DNA of 37,283 nt from Planctomycetota bacterium (GCA_023261445.1 JAHFOX010000013.1:1-37283), one strand, 5' to 3'. Shown: positions 23,074 to 32,334, counted from the stretch's first letter. Numbers and translations: made by a program. Notes: a model not told the origin generated them from the letters alone.

Positions 23074-25013
23074 TTCGCCTGGATAATATCAGCCTTGCTT
23101 TTGGCAGTAAAATCATCTTAGATGATGTTTCATTACACATCAGAAGAAACGACCGCATAGGTTTGATTGGACCAAACGGTGCTGGCAAATCAACGCTTTT
23201 CAAACTAATTTGTAAACTAGCCGACCCGTGTGCAGGCAATATTATTTTTGCTAAAGACACCAGCATTGGATACCTCCCACAGGAAGGATTTATCTTTAAG
23301 AAAAAGACTGTATTTGAAGAAGCAAGTTCGGCTTTTGATAACATTCTTCATCTCAAAACCCAGATTGATAAGATTCATACTCAATTAGAAGACACTTCCG
23401 TCCAAGGCGAAGATCACTTGTTACTTCTGGATAATTATGCACACCTACAACATCAATTTGAGGTTATTAACGGCGTCAAAGTTGAGGCAGAGACGGGCAA
23501 GGTCTTAAAGGGTATGGGATTTAAAGAATCAGACTTTGAAAAGAATATAGGCACTTTTAGTGGCGGGTGGCAGATGCGAGTTGCCCTTTCCAGGCTTTTA
23601 CTCCAAGAGCCTAATCTACTCCTCTTAGACGAACCAACAAACCATCTTGATATTGATTCAATCCTCTGGTTAGAAGAATATCTAAAAGAATTTAATGGCG
23701 GATTGATTATTGTGTCACACGACAGGACATTTCTTGACCGAAATATTGCAAGGGTTTGGGAATTAGAAAAAGGAAAAATCAATGAATACTATGGAAATTA
23801 TTCTTTTTATGAGACGGAAAGAGAGAAACGGAGAGAGCTCCAAACGGCACGTTATATCAATCAGCAGAAAAAAATCAAAGAGGTAGAACGATTCATAGAA
23901 CGATTCAGGGCAAAGAACACAAAGGCATCACAGGTACAGAGCCGCATCCTTATGCTCGAGAAGATGGAAAAGGAAGAATTGCCTGAAAATACCACAGAAG
24001 CTGTAAAATTCAAATTTCGCGCATCAAAACAAAGCGGTGTAACAGTTCTGAATGCAACAGATGTTTCACATAAATATGATGGACATTTGATTTTCCAAAA
24101 TATTTGCCTTTCTATAGAACGTGGTGAAAAGGTAGCCCTTGTAGGACAAAATGGGTCTGGGAAGTCCACGCTGTTGCGTATCATAGCAGGTCTGGAACAG
24201 CCGCACTCAGGCAGTATTAAGATGGGACATAATGTTTTGTATGATTACTTTGCGCAGGAGCATGCAGAAAAATTAAATAGTGGTAATACTTTATTGCAGG
24301 AAATTGAATCTGTAGCTCCGTTTTCTATGATTCCCCGCATAAGGCATATATTAGGTGCTTTCCTTTTTTCGGGTGACGATGTATTTAAAACAGTGAGCGT
24401 TCTTAGCGGCGGTGAGAAGTCTCGGTTATCCCTTGCCAAAATGCTTCTAAAACCAACAAATTTTTTAATCATGGATGAGCCTACCAATCATATTGATATT
24501 ACAACCAAGAAGATTCTAAAAAATGCCTTGTTGGATTATGATGGAAGTCTACTGATTGTGTCTCACGACAGGGATTTCATGGATGGGTTGGTTTCTAAAG
24601 TTTATGAATTAAGGAATGGCAATATCCACGCCCATTTGGAGAGCTTTGGGGATTTCCTCGAGAAAAAAGCAGCAAATTTACATGTTGAAACTGTAAAAAG
24701 CAAAACGAATACATCTTCTGCAGAACAAGAAGTGGGTGGTTCACAAAAACAGCAATATTTATTTAAAAAAGAGCAAAATGCCAGAAAACGTAAACTCTCA
24801 AAAGAAATCCAGAATATTGAAGAAAGAATATCTCTATTGGAAACCAAAAGGAAGGGACTAGACTACACTCTTTCGGATACAACATTATATAGCAACAAAG
24901 AGAAGTCCCTGGAAATTAACAAACAATATAAGGTTGTTACACAGGAATTGGCATCTCTTTATAATAAATGGGAGCTAGTTCACGCCGAACTAGAATCTTT
25001 CCGTGATAATTAA
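23070..25013 (+). CDS. ABC-F family ATPase (ribosome-associated)
   Basis: The 647-residue soluble protein has two ABC domains and no membrane segments. Domain 1 has Walker A GPNGAGKS (34-41), signature FSGGWQMR and Walker B LLLLDEPTNHLD. A charged linker (P-site tRNA interaction motif region) follows, with basic helices around ERFIERFRAKNTKASQ. Domain 2 has GQNGSGKS, LSGGEKSR and LIMDEPTNHID. The C-terminus is a coiled coil of about 80 residues, as in Uup-type members. ABC-F proteins act on the ribosome in translation or antibiotic protection. The ATG at 23070 overlaps the methyltransferase stop and starts the family N-terminus MIRLDNIS. Confidence 0.95.
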   Translation: MIRLDNISLAFGSKIILDDVSLHIRRNDRIGLIGPNGAGKSTLFKLICKLADPCAGNIIFAKDTSIGYLPQEGFIFKKKTVFEEASSAFDNILHLKTQIDKIHTQLEDTSVQGEDHLLLLDNYAHLQHQFEVINGVKVEAETGKVLKGMGFKESDFEKNIGTFSGGWQMRVALSRLLLQEPNLLLLDEPTNHLDIDSILWLEEYLKEFNGGLIIVSHDRTFLDRNIARVWELEKGKINEYYGNYSFYETEREKRRELQTARYINQQKKIKEVERFIERFRAKNTKASQVQSRILMLEKMEKEELPENTTEAVKFKFRASKQSGVTVLNATDVSHKYDGHLIFQNICLSIERGEKVALVGQNGSGKSTLLRIIAGLEQPHSGSIKMGHNVLYDYFAQEHAEKLNSGNTLLQEIESVAPFSMIPRIRHILGAFLFSGDDVFKTVSVLSGGEKSRLSLAKMLLKPTNFLIMDEPTNHIDITTKKILKNALLDYDGSLLIVSHDRDFMDGLVSKVYELRNGNIHAHLESFGDFLEKKAANLHVETVKSKTNTSSAEQEVGGSQKQQYLFKKEQNARKRKLSKEIQNIEERISLLETKRKGLDYTLSDTTLYSNKEKSLEINKQYKVVTQELASLYNKWELVHAELESFRDN

Positions 25014-25126
25014 TTTGATTTTGTATAGTTATTTTTATAATATTCTGAAATATTTCAACTATTCTCATTCCAACGATAGTTAATTATTCGTAATCTAGCT
25101 TAATTACATGTGTCGAAATAAATATT

Positions 25127-26011
25127 ATGCTTTTCGTTTTTACAGATTCATTAAATAACCTCTCTTTTAAAGCGTTGCTTCCCATTCTGGCGGTTTCTAT
25201 CTGCTTGTCCAGCCACATTGCCTTACCTGCAACCATGCAAAGCAATATTTATCAAACATCATCGAAGAAATACAGTGCAAGGCATTGGATTAAAAATGGT
25301 CAATCGAAATACAACCGTGCCAAATATGAACGCGCCGTAAAGGCATACAATAAGGCAATTGCGTCTTACCCAAATTACTTTGAGGCTTGGGATGGTTTAG
25401 GAAATTCATTATATTACATGGGAAACTATGATATGGCTATCCAGGCTTATGATAAGGCGCTGAGTATCAATCCTAGCAGTAATGCTACACGGGTAAACAA
25501 GGGAATAGCTTTATATAAAAAAGGCAATTACGAAGAGGCATTAAAACAATATGATATGGCACTTGAGAAGGATCCTAAACTTGCAAAAATATGGTATAAT
25601 AAGGGTGTAGTCCTACTCTCATTAAGCAGATATAACGAGGCTTTACAAGTATTTGAAAAGGCAATTTATATCAATCCACAGGATGACATGGCATGGCATG
25701 GAAAGGGTTATATTTTAATTCTGTTTGAAAGATATGAAGAAGCACTCCATCTTTTCAACAAGGCAGTGCAGGTGGATCCAAACAGGGGATGGGCGTGGAA
25801 CAACGTGGGTATTACACTGAACAGATTAAGCATGTATGATGATGCGCTTAAGGCATTTGACAAGGCGATCGAAATAAATCCAAAGAGTGCAAGGGCTTGG
25901 CATAATAAAGCGAATACCCTTTATAACTTAGGCAAATACGAAGAATCTATGAGGACGTATAATAAGGCTATGGAATTGGATCCACTTTTGTATGCTGGTA
26001 TTAAGAAATAA
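25127..26011 (+). CDS. Exported tetratricopeptide-repeat protein, seven TPRs
   Basis: The 294-residue protein has an N-terminal hydrophobic segment (about 14-35, with LPILAVSICLSS) that looks like a signal peptide or anchor. Seven consecutive 34-residue TPRs follow from about residue 52 to the end. Each carries the pattern W/A-G/N...Y..A...Y.KAL..P, for example EAWDGLGNSLYYMGNYD and KIWYNKGVVLLSLSRYN. TPR superhelices mediate protein-protein contacts. No catalytic domain is present. The ATG at 25127 is the only start that keeps the signal segment. It is followed by the repeat-protein gene, with a micro-repeat between them. Confidence 0.88.
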   Translation: MLFVFTDSLNNLSFKALLPILAVSICLSSHIALPATMQSNIYQTSSKKYSARHWIKNGQSKYNRAKYERAVKAYNKAIASYPNYFEAWDGLGNSLYYMGNYDMAIQAYDKALSINPSSNATRVNKGIALYKKGNYEEALKQYDMALEKDPKLAKIWYNKGVVLLSLSRYNEALQVFEKAIYINPQDDMAWHGKGYILILFERYEEALHLFNKAVQVDPNRGWAWNNVGITLNRLSMYDDALKAFDKAIEINPKSARAWHNKANTLYNLGKYEESMRTYNKAMELDPLLYAGIKK

Positions 26012-26033
26012 CATTCAATGCCTCGTATAAATT

Positions 26034-26065
26034 AGCCGCGAATCAACGCAAATCTACACGAATAC
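26034..26065. repeat. CGCGAATC-type micro-repeat
   Basis: The stretch begins AGCCGCGAATCAACGC and continues as AAATCTACACGAATAC, about three copies of a 9-nt word (ACGCGAATC-like). It lies in the short gap before the repeat-protein gene and has the same architecture as the arms at 32340 and 32763. Confidence 0.6.
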
Positions 26066-26080
26066 AAACAAAAATAAATT

Positions 26081-27490
26081 ATGAAAAATATACAAAGATT
26101 ACCTTTTTATTTTGCGCTGTGGTTTTTAGTTACAATAAACTTGCATCGTCTTGTCATAGCGGCGTGGTACTCAAATCCACGCGAAAACACAGCTATCTGT
26201 ACAGCAACTGGCCAGCAAAGTTTTCCACAGATAGTTAGCGACGGCGCTGGCGGTGCAATCATTACATGGGAAGACACCCGAAATGTGCACTTCGATATTT
26301 ATGCTCAGAGAATTGATGCGCATGGAAATGTTTTATGGACAAAGGATGGTGTCCCTATTTGTACTGCACCGGAAAACCAAACCAAGCCAAAAATCATTAG
26401 TGACGATGCAGGAGGCGCTATCATCACATGGCAAGATATACGAGGCGGAAAGAGTAATTCCGATGTTTACGCCCAGCATATTAATGCAGAGGGAAAACTT
26501 CTATGGACAGAAAATGGCATACCTATCTGCACTGAAGTTAACTCCCAGAACAGTCCTTGTATTACAACGGATGGTGACGGAGGAGTTATTATTATCTGGC
26601 AGGACCTTAGGACTAACTATGCAGACCTTTTTGCACAGCGTATCAACAAAACAGGAGAATTACTATGGACAGAAAATGGGATGCCTGTCTGTCTGTCTTC
26701 AGGTGCACAGGGTGCGCCAATAGCAGTAAATGACAGCACGGGAGGCGCTATCGCGGTGTGGCAAGATTTTAGGAGGAGTTATGCTGATATCTATGCTCAA
26801 AGAATTGATGGAAGCGGTAAAATACTATGGGAAAAGGGCGGAGCAGCTCTATGTACTGCAATTGGACATGAGAGTTTTCCAGTCATTATAAATAATGGAG
26901 CTGAAGGGGCGATTGTTGCATGGGTTGATACCCGCAATGGTAATAATGATATTTTCATACAACAGATAGATGGAAATGGTGCCATTCAATGGTTAGAAAA
27001 TGGCATTCCAGTATGTACCGCATCTGGCAACCAAAACTATCCTGTAATTACCAGCGATGGAGCAGGAGGCGCCATTCTTGCCTGGTGGGATATGCGTATT
27101 GGTGAATTTAATATTTATACGCAACACATTGAACTTACGGGTAATGCAACATGGATAATAGATGGTTTACCCGTTTGCGCCGAAAGGGGTATCCAGAATT
27201 GTGTGTGTATTGTTGGTGATGGCGTAGGTGGTGCAACGTTGGCATGGAACGACAACCGTGCCTCAATGTTTGATATTTATACACAACGAATTGACCCAAA
27301 ATGCCTTATAAAATGGAACAACAACGGTACTGCTGTCAGCATAGCGTCTGATACGCAATGTTTTCCGGTAATGGTTAATGACGGCTCTGGAGGAGTAATT
27401 ATTGTGTGGCAGGATAGCCGTCATAAAGACATTAGTTATTGGGACATCTATGCCCAAAAGATTAATAGTCAAGGCGTACTTGGAGAATAA
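26081..27490 (+). CDS. Exported protein of eight about 54-residue repeats, probable beta-propeller
   Basis: After a signal peptide (1 to about 28), the 469-residue protein consists of eight imperfect repeats. Each has a P[IV]C segment, then ..P.I..DG.GGAI..W.D.R, then [DN]IY.Q.I...G, then a LW..NG turn. Examples are SDGAGGAIITWEDTR and NDGSGGVIIVWQDSR. The regular Trp, Asp-Gly and beta-strand pattern suggests a beta-propeller with eight blades. The repeats diverge more towards the C-terminus, and cysteines recur in the PxC positions. I do not recognise a named function. The gene sits between an exported TPR gene and a terminator, which favours a periplasmic or surface-binding role. Confidence 0.8.
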   Translation: MKNIQRLPFYFALWFLVTINLHRLVIAAWYSNPRENTAICTATGQQSFPQIVSDGAGGAIITWEDTRNVHFDIYAQRIDAHGNVLWTKDGVPICTAPENQTKPKIISDDAGGAIITWQDIRGGKSNSDVYAQHINAEGKLLWTENGIPICTEVNSQNSPCITTDGDGGVIIIWQDLRTNYADLFAQRINKTGELLWTENGMPVCLSSGAQGAPIAVNDSTGGAIAVWQDFRRSYADIYAQRIDGSGKILWEKGGAALCTAIGHESFPVIINNGAEGAIVAWVDTRNGNNDIFIQQIDGNGAIQWLENGIPVCTASGNQNYPVITSDGAGGAILAWWDMRIGEFNIYTQHIELTGNATWIIDGLPVCAERGIQNCVCIVGDGVGGATLAWNDNRASMFDIYTQRIDPKCLIKWNNNGTAVSIASDTQCFPVMVNDGSGGVIIVWQDSRHKDISYWDIYAQKINSQGVLGE

Positions 27491-27500
27491 AATAACACTA

Positions 27501-27530
27501 AAGTGCAATACATTTATTTGTAATGCACTT
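27501..27530 (+). terminator. Hairpin after the repeat-protein gene
   Basis: AAGTGCA (27501-27507) pairs with TGCACTT (27524-27530) and TACA with TGTA inside, with one A-A mismatch and a six-base loop. It begins ten bases after the stop. The following sequence is only weakly T-rich, so it is a moderate terminator candidate. Confidence 0.55.
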
Positions 27531-27600
27531 CTATAATTTTTATGCTCCAGCAGTTGTATCTTTCAGATTTCAATTTGTGATTTCTGTTTTATAATTGTTT

Positions 27601-28413
27601 TTACCTGTTTGAGACTTCTTTTGTCCCGCCAAGACAATAATTATGCATTTGCTCCCTGTGTCTTGTAAACATTTCATGCAGTTTAAGAAAGATTTCCTTG
27701 ACAATTGTTGTATTAGGAAAATAAATATTCCAAAGAAATCGAGCGTCTTCAGAAGGTTCTATGGATTCTTGTCCGTGACCATAATCCGAAATTGGAATCA
27801 TTTCATCTGCCACATGGCTTACGTGGCTATGTCTCAACATAAGGGTCTGTATGCGTTCTTCCATTCCAGCAATCATTTCTAGTGGAATAATACCATTCCA
27901 GTCCCTTGAAAATCCCTCAACAATATACGGTCTGCCCCGTTTATCAAATAATTGATACCATACATGTGCAAAGGTAATCGAACTGCTCCTGTCTATAACC
28001 CAACCCCATATAATATCACCATCAATATCTAAATCGGAAAGTTTTGAAAAAAATAGAAAAACAGAATCTTCACAATCTCCCTGTTTACTCCGTCTTGTTT
28101 CAAAAGGCGTCTGCCAGCAATCTGTTTTAGGTGCTTCAGAGCGGTAGGCAATGTCAAAAGCTATTTCTTTGTACGCCTCATAGATTTGTTCGCCATTATC
28201 GAAGGTATTAATACACCATTCTTTATAAAGTTGATTGTCAGGGATTCTTTCTTCCCTGCTAAAATGTGCCGCAAATGATTTATCTGACCAAGTATCTTCA
28301 ACGGGTTTATAATCTCTTTTATCCAAAAACAGGTCAGCATACGAAACATCTGCAAATGCTTTCGTACAATACATGCACGTCAAATACACACAGGCTACTA
28401 ACAAATATCTCAT
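27601..28413 (-). CDS. Exported transglutaminase-like cysteine protein
   Basis: The 270-residue protein has a signal peptide (about 1-21, ending KAFAD) and a central papain/transglutaminase-like core. Cys114 in QGDCEDSVF, His150 in FAHVWYQL and Asp157 in LFDKRGRPYIVEG give a Cys-His-Asp triad in the correct order. The ETRRSKQGDCEDSV segment is typical of bacterial transglutaminase-like proteins. It could act as a periplasmic peptidase or amidase; the substrate is unknown. The gene is convergent with the preceding repeat-protein gene. Confidence 0.85.
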   Translation of the reverse strand: MRYLLVACVYLTCMYCTKAFADVSYADLFLDKRDYKPVEDTWSDKSFAAHFSREERIPDNQLYKEWCINTFDNGEQIYEAYKEIAFDIAYRSEAPKTDCWQTPFETRRSKQGDCEDSVFLFFSKLSDLDIDGDIIWGWVIDRSSSITFAHVWYQLFDKRGRPYIVEGFSRDWNGIIPLEMIAGMEERIQTLMLRHSHVSHVADEMIPISDYGHGQESIEPSEDARFLWNIYFPNTTIVKEIFLKLHEMFTRHREQMHNYCLGGTKEVSNR

Positions 28414-28654
28414 TATATTATCCTCCCTTTCATTAAAGTGAACTGAAATTAGTTCCTTTACATAAACCTGATTCTAATGGTCGCAGATGCATATATTAGA
28501 GCTACGAACACATAACCAGATACGGTTCAGGACAATTATTTGAGCGTTTTTACTCACCATAAAACTTTCTTACGAGATATTGCCTGTAATGTTAGATTTG
28601 CATAATTTCACCTCCACTCTTTAAACATACAAAAATATACTCTTTGCACAGATG

Positions 28655-29632
28655 CTACTCAGGGTATAAAACCGCATTAGGATGCGATTTAATGGGCGAT
28701 ATATTTATTCCAATTATTTCTGCTGTTTGAGTGTTTATGGTCAGCTTTAATTTGTCTGGTATTTTAACACCCAAAGAAGTAATTGTTTGATTGCTTAACA
28801 GTGTTTGAGCTAGTTGGGCGGCCTGAACTCCAGTGTAGGTATAATCTGGCGAAATAGAAATCAACGCACCAGCCTTAACAATTGCGACTGAGGTACAAAA
28901 TGTCGGCAGGTGATGCTTCTGTGTAATTTTAATGATGTTGTCTATCGAGTCTTTTGTAACTACCGTACCGTCGGGAACTATCCATAAGGCATCTATTTTG
29001 TTGATAATATCTTTTATTGCGGATATGGCTTCTTTTTCCGAAGCAACTTCTGTTTTGATTAAATTAAATTCGAGTTTTTCTGCCACTAGAACTGCTTCCG
29101 AGATAATTTTTCTGGTTTTATTTGGGTCATAAATAACCCCCACATTCTTGTGCCCGCCTATTAGTTCTTTCAGAATATTAAATTGATCTTCTATTGATGC
29201 CTCACAGGAAATACCTGTAATATTAGCTCCCTGAAAATTGAATCGTTCGTGATTTATAACCATGCAAAAAATAACAGGCACATTGGGGAATTGTTCTTTT
29301 GCTAGCGTGGTGGCAAGTATACCTACGGCAAGGATAAGATTAGTGTGGAGTTTGTCTATCTTGATATTTTGAACGATTCTTTTGCCTGCCTCTATATCTC
29401 CTTTCAAATCATATATTGCCTTTATAGAAATATTTTTCCCTTCACATCCTTCTTCAAAACCCTTAATTACTTCGTTATAGGCTGAAATCTGCTGACTTCG
29501 AACGATGATAACTGACTTTTCATCAGCAATTACTGTGGGAATTTGGAATGCAATCTGGAGAAGAAAACTGGGGAGCAGCCAGAAGACACTGAAGATTAGA
29601 AAATTATAAAGCTTATGGTATTTTTGTATCAT
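28655..29632 (-). CDS. ABC transporter substrate-binding protein, PF04392-type
   Basis: The 325-residue protein has a signal peptide (1 to about 36) and two Rossmann-like lobes, with ILAVGILATTLAKEQFPNVPVIF and the interlobe ITGISCEASIEDQFNIL. These are family features of the TrpX-like substrate-binding proteins. The C-terminus has ISPDYTYTGVQAAQLAQTLL. No permease or ATPase gene is adjacent, so it may serve a distant transporter or act as a sensor input. The start ATG (29630-29632) lacks a close Shine-Dalgarno. A strong AGGAGGG lies at 29688-29694, before an in-frame 12-codon TTG mini-ORF that ends four codons upstream of the ATG. Confidence 0.88.
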   Translation of the reverse strand: MIQKYHKLYNFLIFSVFWLLPSFLLQIAFQIPTVIADEKSVIIVRSQQISAYNEVIKGFEEGCEGKNISIKAIYDLKGDIEAGKRIVQNIKIDKLHTNLILAVGILATTLAKEQFPNVPVIFCMVINHERFNFQGANITGISCEASIEDQFNILKELIGGHKNVGVIYDPNKTRKIISEAVLVAEKLEFNLIKTEVASEKEAISAIKDIINKIDALWIVPDGTVVTKDSIDNIIKITQKHHLPTFCTSVAIVKAGALISISPDYTYTGVQAAQLAQTLLSNQTITSLGVKIPDKLKLTINTQTAEIIGINISPIKSHPNAVLYPE

Positions 29633-30479
29633 GCTGAATAATGTTTATTTTTTATTGCTGTTTATTCTTTTATTTCTTGCCAATTGACCCTCCTACTCGT
29701 CATATCTTTTCTTAACTTTTTACTGAAAATTTAATGTTTTTTTAAAATAACATATAAAAAAGCTTACGTAGCCTTTGCAGACATGAAAGTATGGATCAAT
29801 TTACTAATTGTGCCTCAATACAGTACAAAGTTGCATTTCAGTTGACAGAAATAATATAATCGTTTTATTAATTATTTAAAAGAAAATTTACTTAATTGTT
29901 TGTTTATAAGTCATGGAGATATAATGCGGTTATAACTCACATACTGCTTCTCGCTAAGGTTGAAAACGTATCTTGTGTTTTCGACAAGGATTAACGAAAA
30001 CGATAAAAAGAAGTGATTGAACTGACAGCAGGGATATATGGAAAATTGAAATGACAAAACACCTTCGCTTTTTACTGGTTTAAACAAGTAAAATCTCCGA
30101 AACGTTTACTACTTCAATATAAGTAAATGAGTGTAGACTTTACTGCAAATATTTGTCGTTAATTCCTGATGTGACAATATGTTAGTTGCTCTAGTATCAT
30201 ATTTGATAATCCGTGTCAAGTATTTTTATAATAATTTGGGATATATGTCGCATCATTAGCAGCTCGGAAAATGTATGTGATAGAAAAGCAGATTTTTTAT
30301 TAATGATAAAAACACTAAAGGCTTGTACTGCCTTTACCGTAAATTTACCTTGCATTTTTAATACCGTTCAGATAATTTAAGTTTAGAATTATTACTTTTT
30401 CTAATTAGAACGACCAAAAATAACATTACCGCTGTGATTTCCTGCCGGAAATTACTCGATTTTAACTAATAAGAGATTT
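29633..30479. other. 847-bp AT-rich gene-free divergent region with several hairpins
   Basis: No gene, tRNA or repeat copy was recognised. Besides the mini-ORF described for the neighbouring gene, three perfect 7-bp inverted repeats are visible: GTTTTCG/CGAAAAC (29977-30001), TTTTACT/AGTAAAA (30070-30093) and TAAAGGC/GCCTTTA (30316-30336). The last lies about 145 bp before the oxidoreductase-fusion gene. It may hold promoters for both divergent transcripts or an unrecognised small RNA. Confidence 0.4.
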
Positions 30480-31493
30480 ATGACTTTTACCATTGAAAGC
30501 CTCGAGGAATCGGATGTAGAAGCAACTGTAAGCCTTTTTCGTCTTATAATAGACGAGTTACATGCCAAGAGTCTTGAGGTTGAACGATTACATTTCAAAG
30601 ATATTTATCCTGTAGAAGAGGTTAAGAAACGGTTAAATGATAAGGATTGTGTCTATCTTGTTGCCAAAGAGGATAGTAAGGTTGTCGGATTCATGTTTGC
30701 CTGGATTTCCGATGGTGTGGGGAATATACACTGGATGGGTTTAGCTCCCGGACACAGAAAAAAGGGATACGGAGACAGACTCCTAGAAAAAACGTTAAAT
30801 ATTTTCATAGAAAAAGGCTGCCATGAGGCAAAGCTCTTTACCTATCCTTCCGAGAAGGTTGCATATCATCTCTTTCAAAAGCATGAGTTTAGGGAGGCGG
30901 CTTTCATTGACCGCAGATTCTTTGGCGTTAGTATTATCCTCATGGTGCGGAAAATTACCCCAATCCCAGAGGAACACCGTGCAAAGAAAATAGTACTGGC
31001 CGGTGAGGCAGGACAGGGTATCAAATTTATGGCACATGCGCTCGCTGATATCCTTGCAAAATTAGGAAAAGAGGTGTCATTGAACCTTGTTTATGACGCT
31101 ACCGTTCGTGGAGGCAATATTCGGGCAGAAATTGTATATTCTGATGAACTAATCGAGATTCCTTTCTTTGAAGAGGCCGACATTGGACTTCAGCTTTCAA
31201 AATCCCCAGACCCAACCGTACGTGCCAAACACGTTCTTATCGAGTCCTCTGCCTGTAATGCTGAATGTAAGAAATGTGAAATCCGTTGCCCAGTCAGTGA
31301 TCGTGTTCCTTTTGAGAAACTTGCCACAGAACAATTTAATAGTCCTATCTTTGTCAATATGATTGCCTTGGGCAGGTTGTTAAGCATGATCGGTATTAAT
31401 ATTGAAACGGTAAATTTTGATTCGGAATTTCCTCCTCAATTTCTCGATGAAAACATAAAGGCAATACGCTATGGCTACACGTATCAGGATTAA
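30480..31493 (+). CDS. Fusion of a GNAT acetyltransferase and a 2-oxoacid:ferredoxin oxidoreductase gamma domain
   Basis: Residues 1 to about 158 form a GNAT domain, with the acetyl-CoA loop HRKKGYGDRLL at 92-102. Residues about 168-337 are an oxidoreductase gamma-subunit domain beginning IVLAGEAGQGIKF (171-183), then VRGGNIRAEIVYSDE and a typical C-terminal region. Gamma domains normally bind and organise the TPP and ferredoxin subunits. An added cluster of four cysteines (259, 263, 266, 270; C-x3-C-x2-C-x3-C-P) could bind iron-sulphur or zinc. Catalytic alpha and beta subunits are not nearby. The gene starts an apparent operon with fumarase and overlaps fumarase alpha by 23 bp. Joining of two ORFs by sequencing error seems unlikely, since the frame is continuous. 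Confidence 0.85.
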   Translation: MTFTIESLEESDVEATVSLFRLIIDELHAKSLEVERLHFKDIYPVEEVKKRLNDKDCVYLVAKEDSKVVGFMFAWISDGVGNIHWMGLAPGHRKKGYGDRLLEKTLNIFIEKGCHEAKLFTYPSEKVAYHLFQKHEFREAAFIDRRFFGVSIILMVRKITPIPEEHRAKKIVLAGEAGQGIKFMAHALADILAKLGKEVSLNLVYDATVRGGNIRAEIVYSDELIEIPFFEEADIGLQLSKSPDPTVRAKHVLIESSACNAECKKCEIRCPVSDRVPFEKLATEQFNSPIFVNMIALGRLLSMIGINIETVNFDSEFPPQFLDENIKAIRYGYTYQD

Positions 31494-32334
31494 TGCCGCC
31501 GAAATAATCGAAAAGGTATCTCATCTTTGTATGGACGCCAATTTTAATTTGAATGAAGACGTCCTTGACGCCCTGCGTGATTCGTACGAGGCAGAAGTGT
31601 CTCCCATTGCAAAGGAGGTGTTTGCAGAACTAATCGAGAACGCAAAGATTGCACGTGAATGCCAGATGCCTCTCTGCCAGGACACCGGAGTTGCAGTAGT
31701 TTTTGTTGAGATGGGGGAGCATGTCGAAGTTACTGACGGCCATCTTTGCGATGCCATTAACGAAGGTGTTCGACAGGGATATAAAGAAGGTTTTCTCAGA
31801 AAATCCATAGTCTCAAACCCACTAAACCGTGTGAATACGGGCGATAATACACCGGCTATTATTCATACAGAGATTCTCCCTGGTAATCGCTTAAAAATCA
31901 CCTTCATGGCTACGGGTGGTGGATGTGAAAACATGAGCCGGATTGCTATGCTGACACCGGCCGATGGGAAAGAAGGCGTAATGAATTTTGTGATCGAAAC
32001 GGTAAAGATAGCAAAGGCAAACCCCTGTCCACCCATTATTGTGGGTGTTGGGATTGGTGGTGCTTTTGATTATGCTGCTCTACTCGCCAAGAAGGCGCTT
32101 TTGAGGCCTTTGGGGACAAAACACAATGATCCTGATACGGCATTCCTGGAACAAGAAATGCTTGAAAGAATAAACGATTTGGGTATTGGCGCACAGGGGC
32201 TTGGGGGTTGGGTTACTGCGCTGGCCGTGCATGTGGAATGGTATTCATGTCATATCGCCAGCCTTCCTATCGCCGTTAACATAGATTGTCATGCACATCG
32301 GGTTAAAACAGTTGTATTAGGAAATTTCCAGTAA
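31471..32334 (+). CDS. Class I fumarate hydratase, alpha subunit
   Basis: This subunit of the two-gene [4Fe-4S] fumarase (fumarate to malate) has 287 residues, the normal length. It carries the cluster cysteines in MPLCQDTG (about residue 69), GGGCENMSR (about 152) and ANPCPPIIVGVGIGG (about 191). It also has TGDNTPAI, a substrate-site segment. The start ATG (31471) overlaps the previous gene by 23 bases. The beta subunit gene lies 480 bp downstream, unusually far for this pair, because a mobile element is inserted between them. The neighbouring oxoacid oxidoreductase gamma domain suggests a link to the reductive or incomplete TCA cycle. L-tartrate dehydratase is a homologous alternative. Confidence 0.94.
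   Translation: MATRIRINAAEIIEKVSHLCMDANFNLNEDVLDALRDSYEAEVSPIAKEVFAELIENAKIARECQMPLCQDTGVAVVFVEMGEHVEVTDGHLCDAINEGVRQGYKEGFLRKSIVSNPLNRVNTGDNTPAIIHTEILPGNRLKITFMATGGGCENMSRIAMLTPADGKEGVMNFVIETVKIAKANPCPPIIVGVGIGGAFDYAALLAKKALLRPLGTKHNDPDTAFLEQEMLERINDLGIGAQGLGGWVTALAVHVEWYSCHIASLPIAVNIDCHAHRVKTVVLGNFQ

Noticed and set aside
26081-27490. DNA-level tandem repeat or recent duplication
   Set aside because: The repetition is clear in protein but strongly diverged in DNA, so it is an old domain repeat rather than a recent duplication.
30480-31493. Artificial fusion through a missed stop
   Set aside because: The linker between the GNAT and gamma domains is continuous with no frameshift-like codon disruption; an error remains possible but is not indicated.
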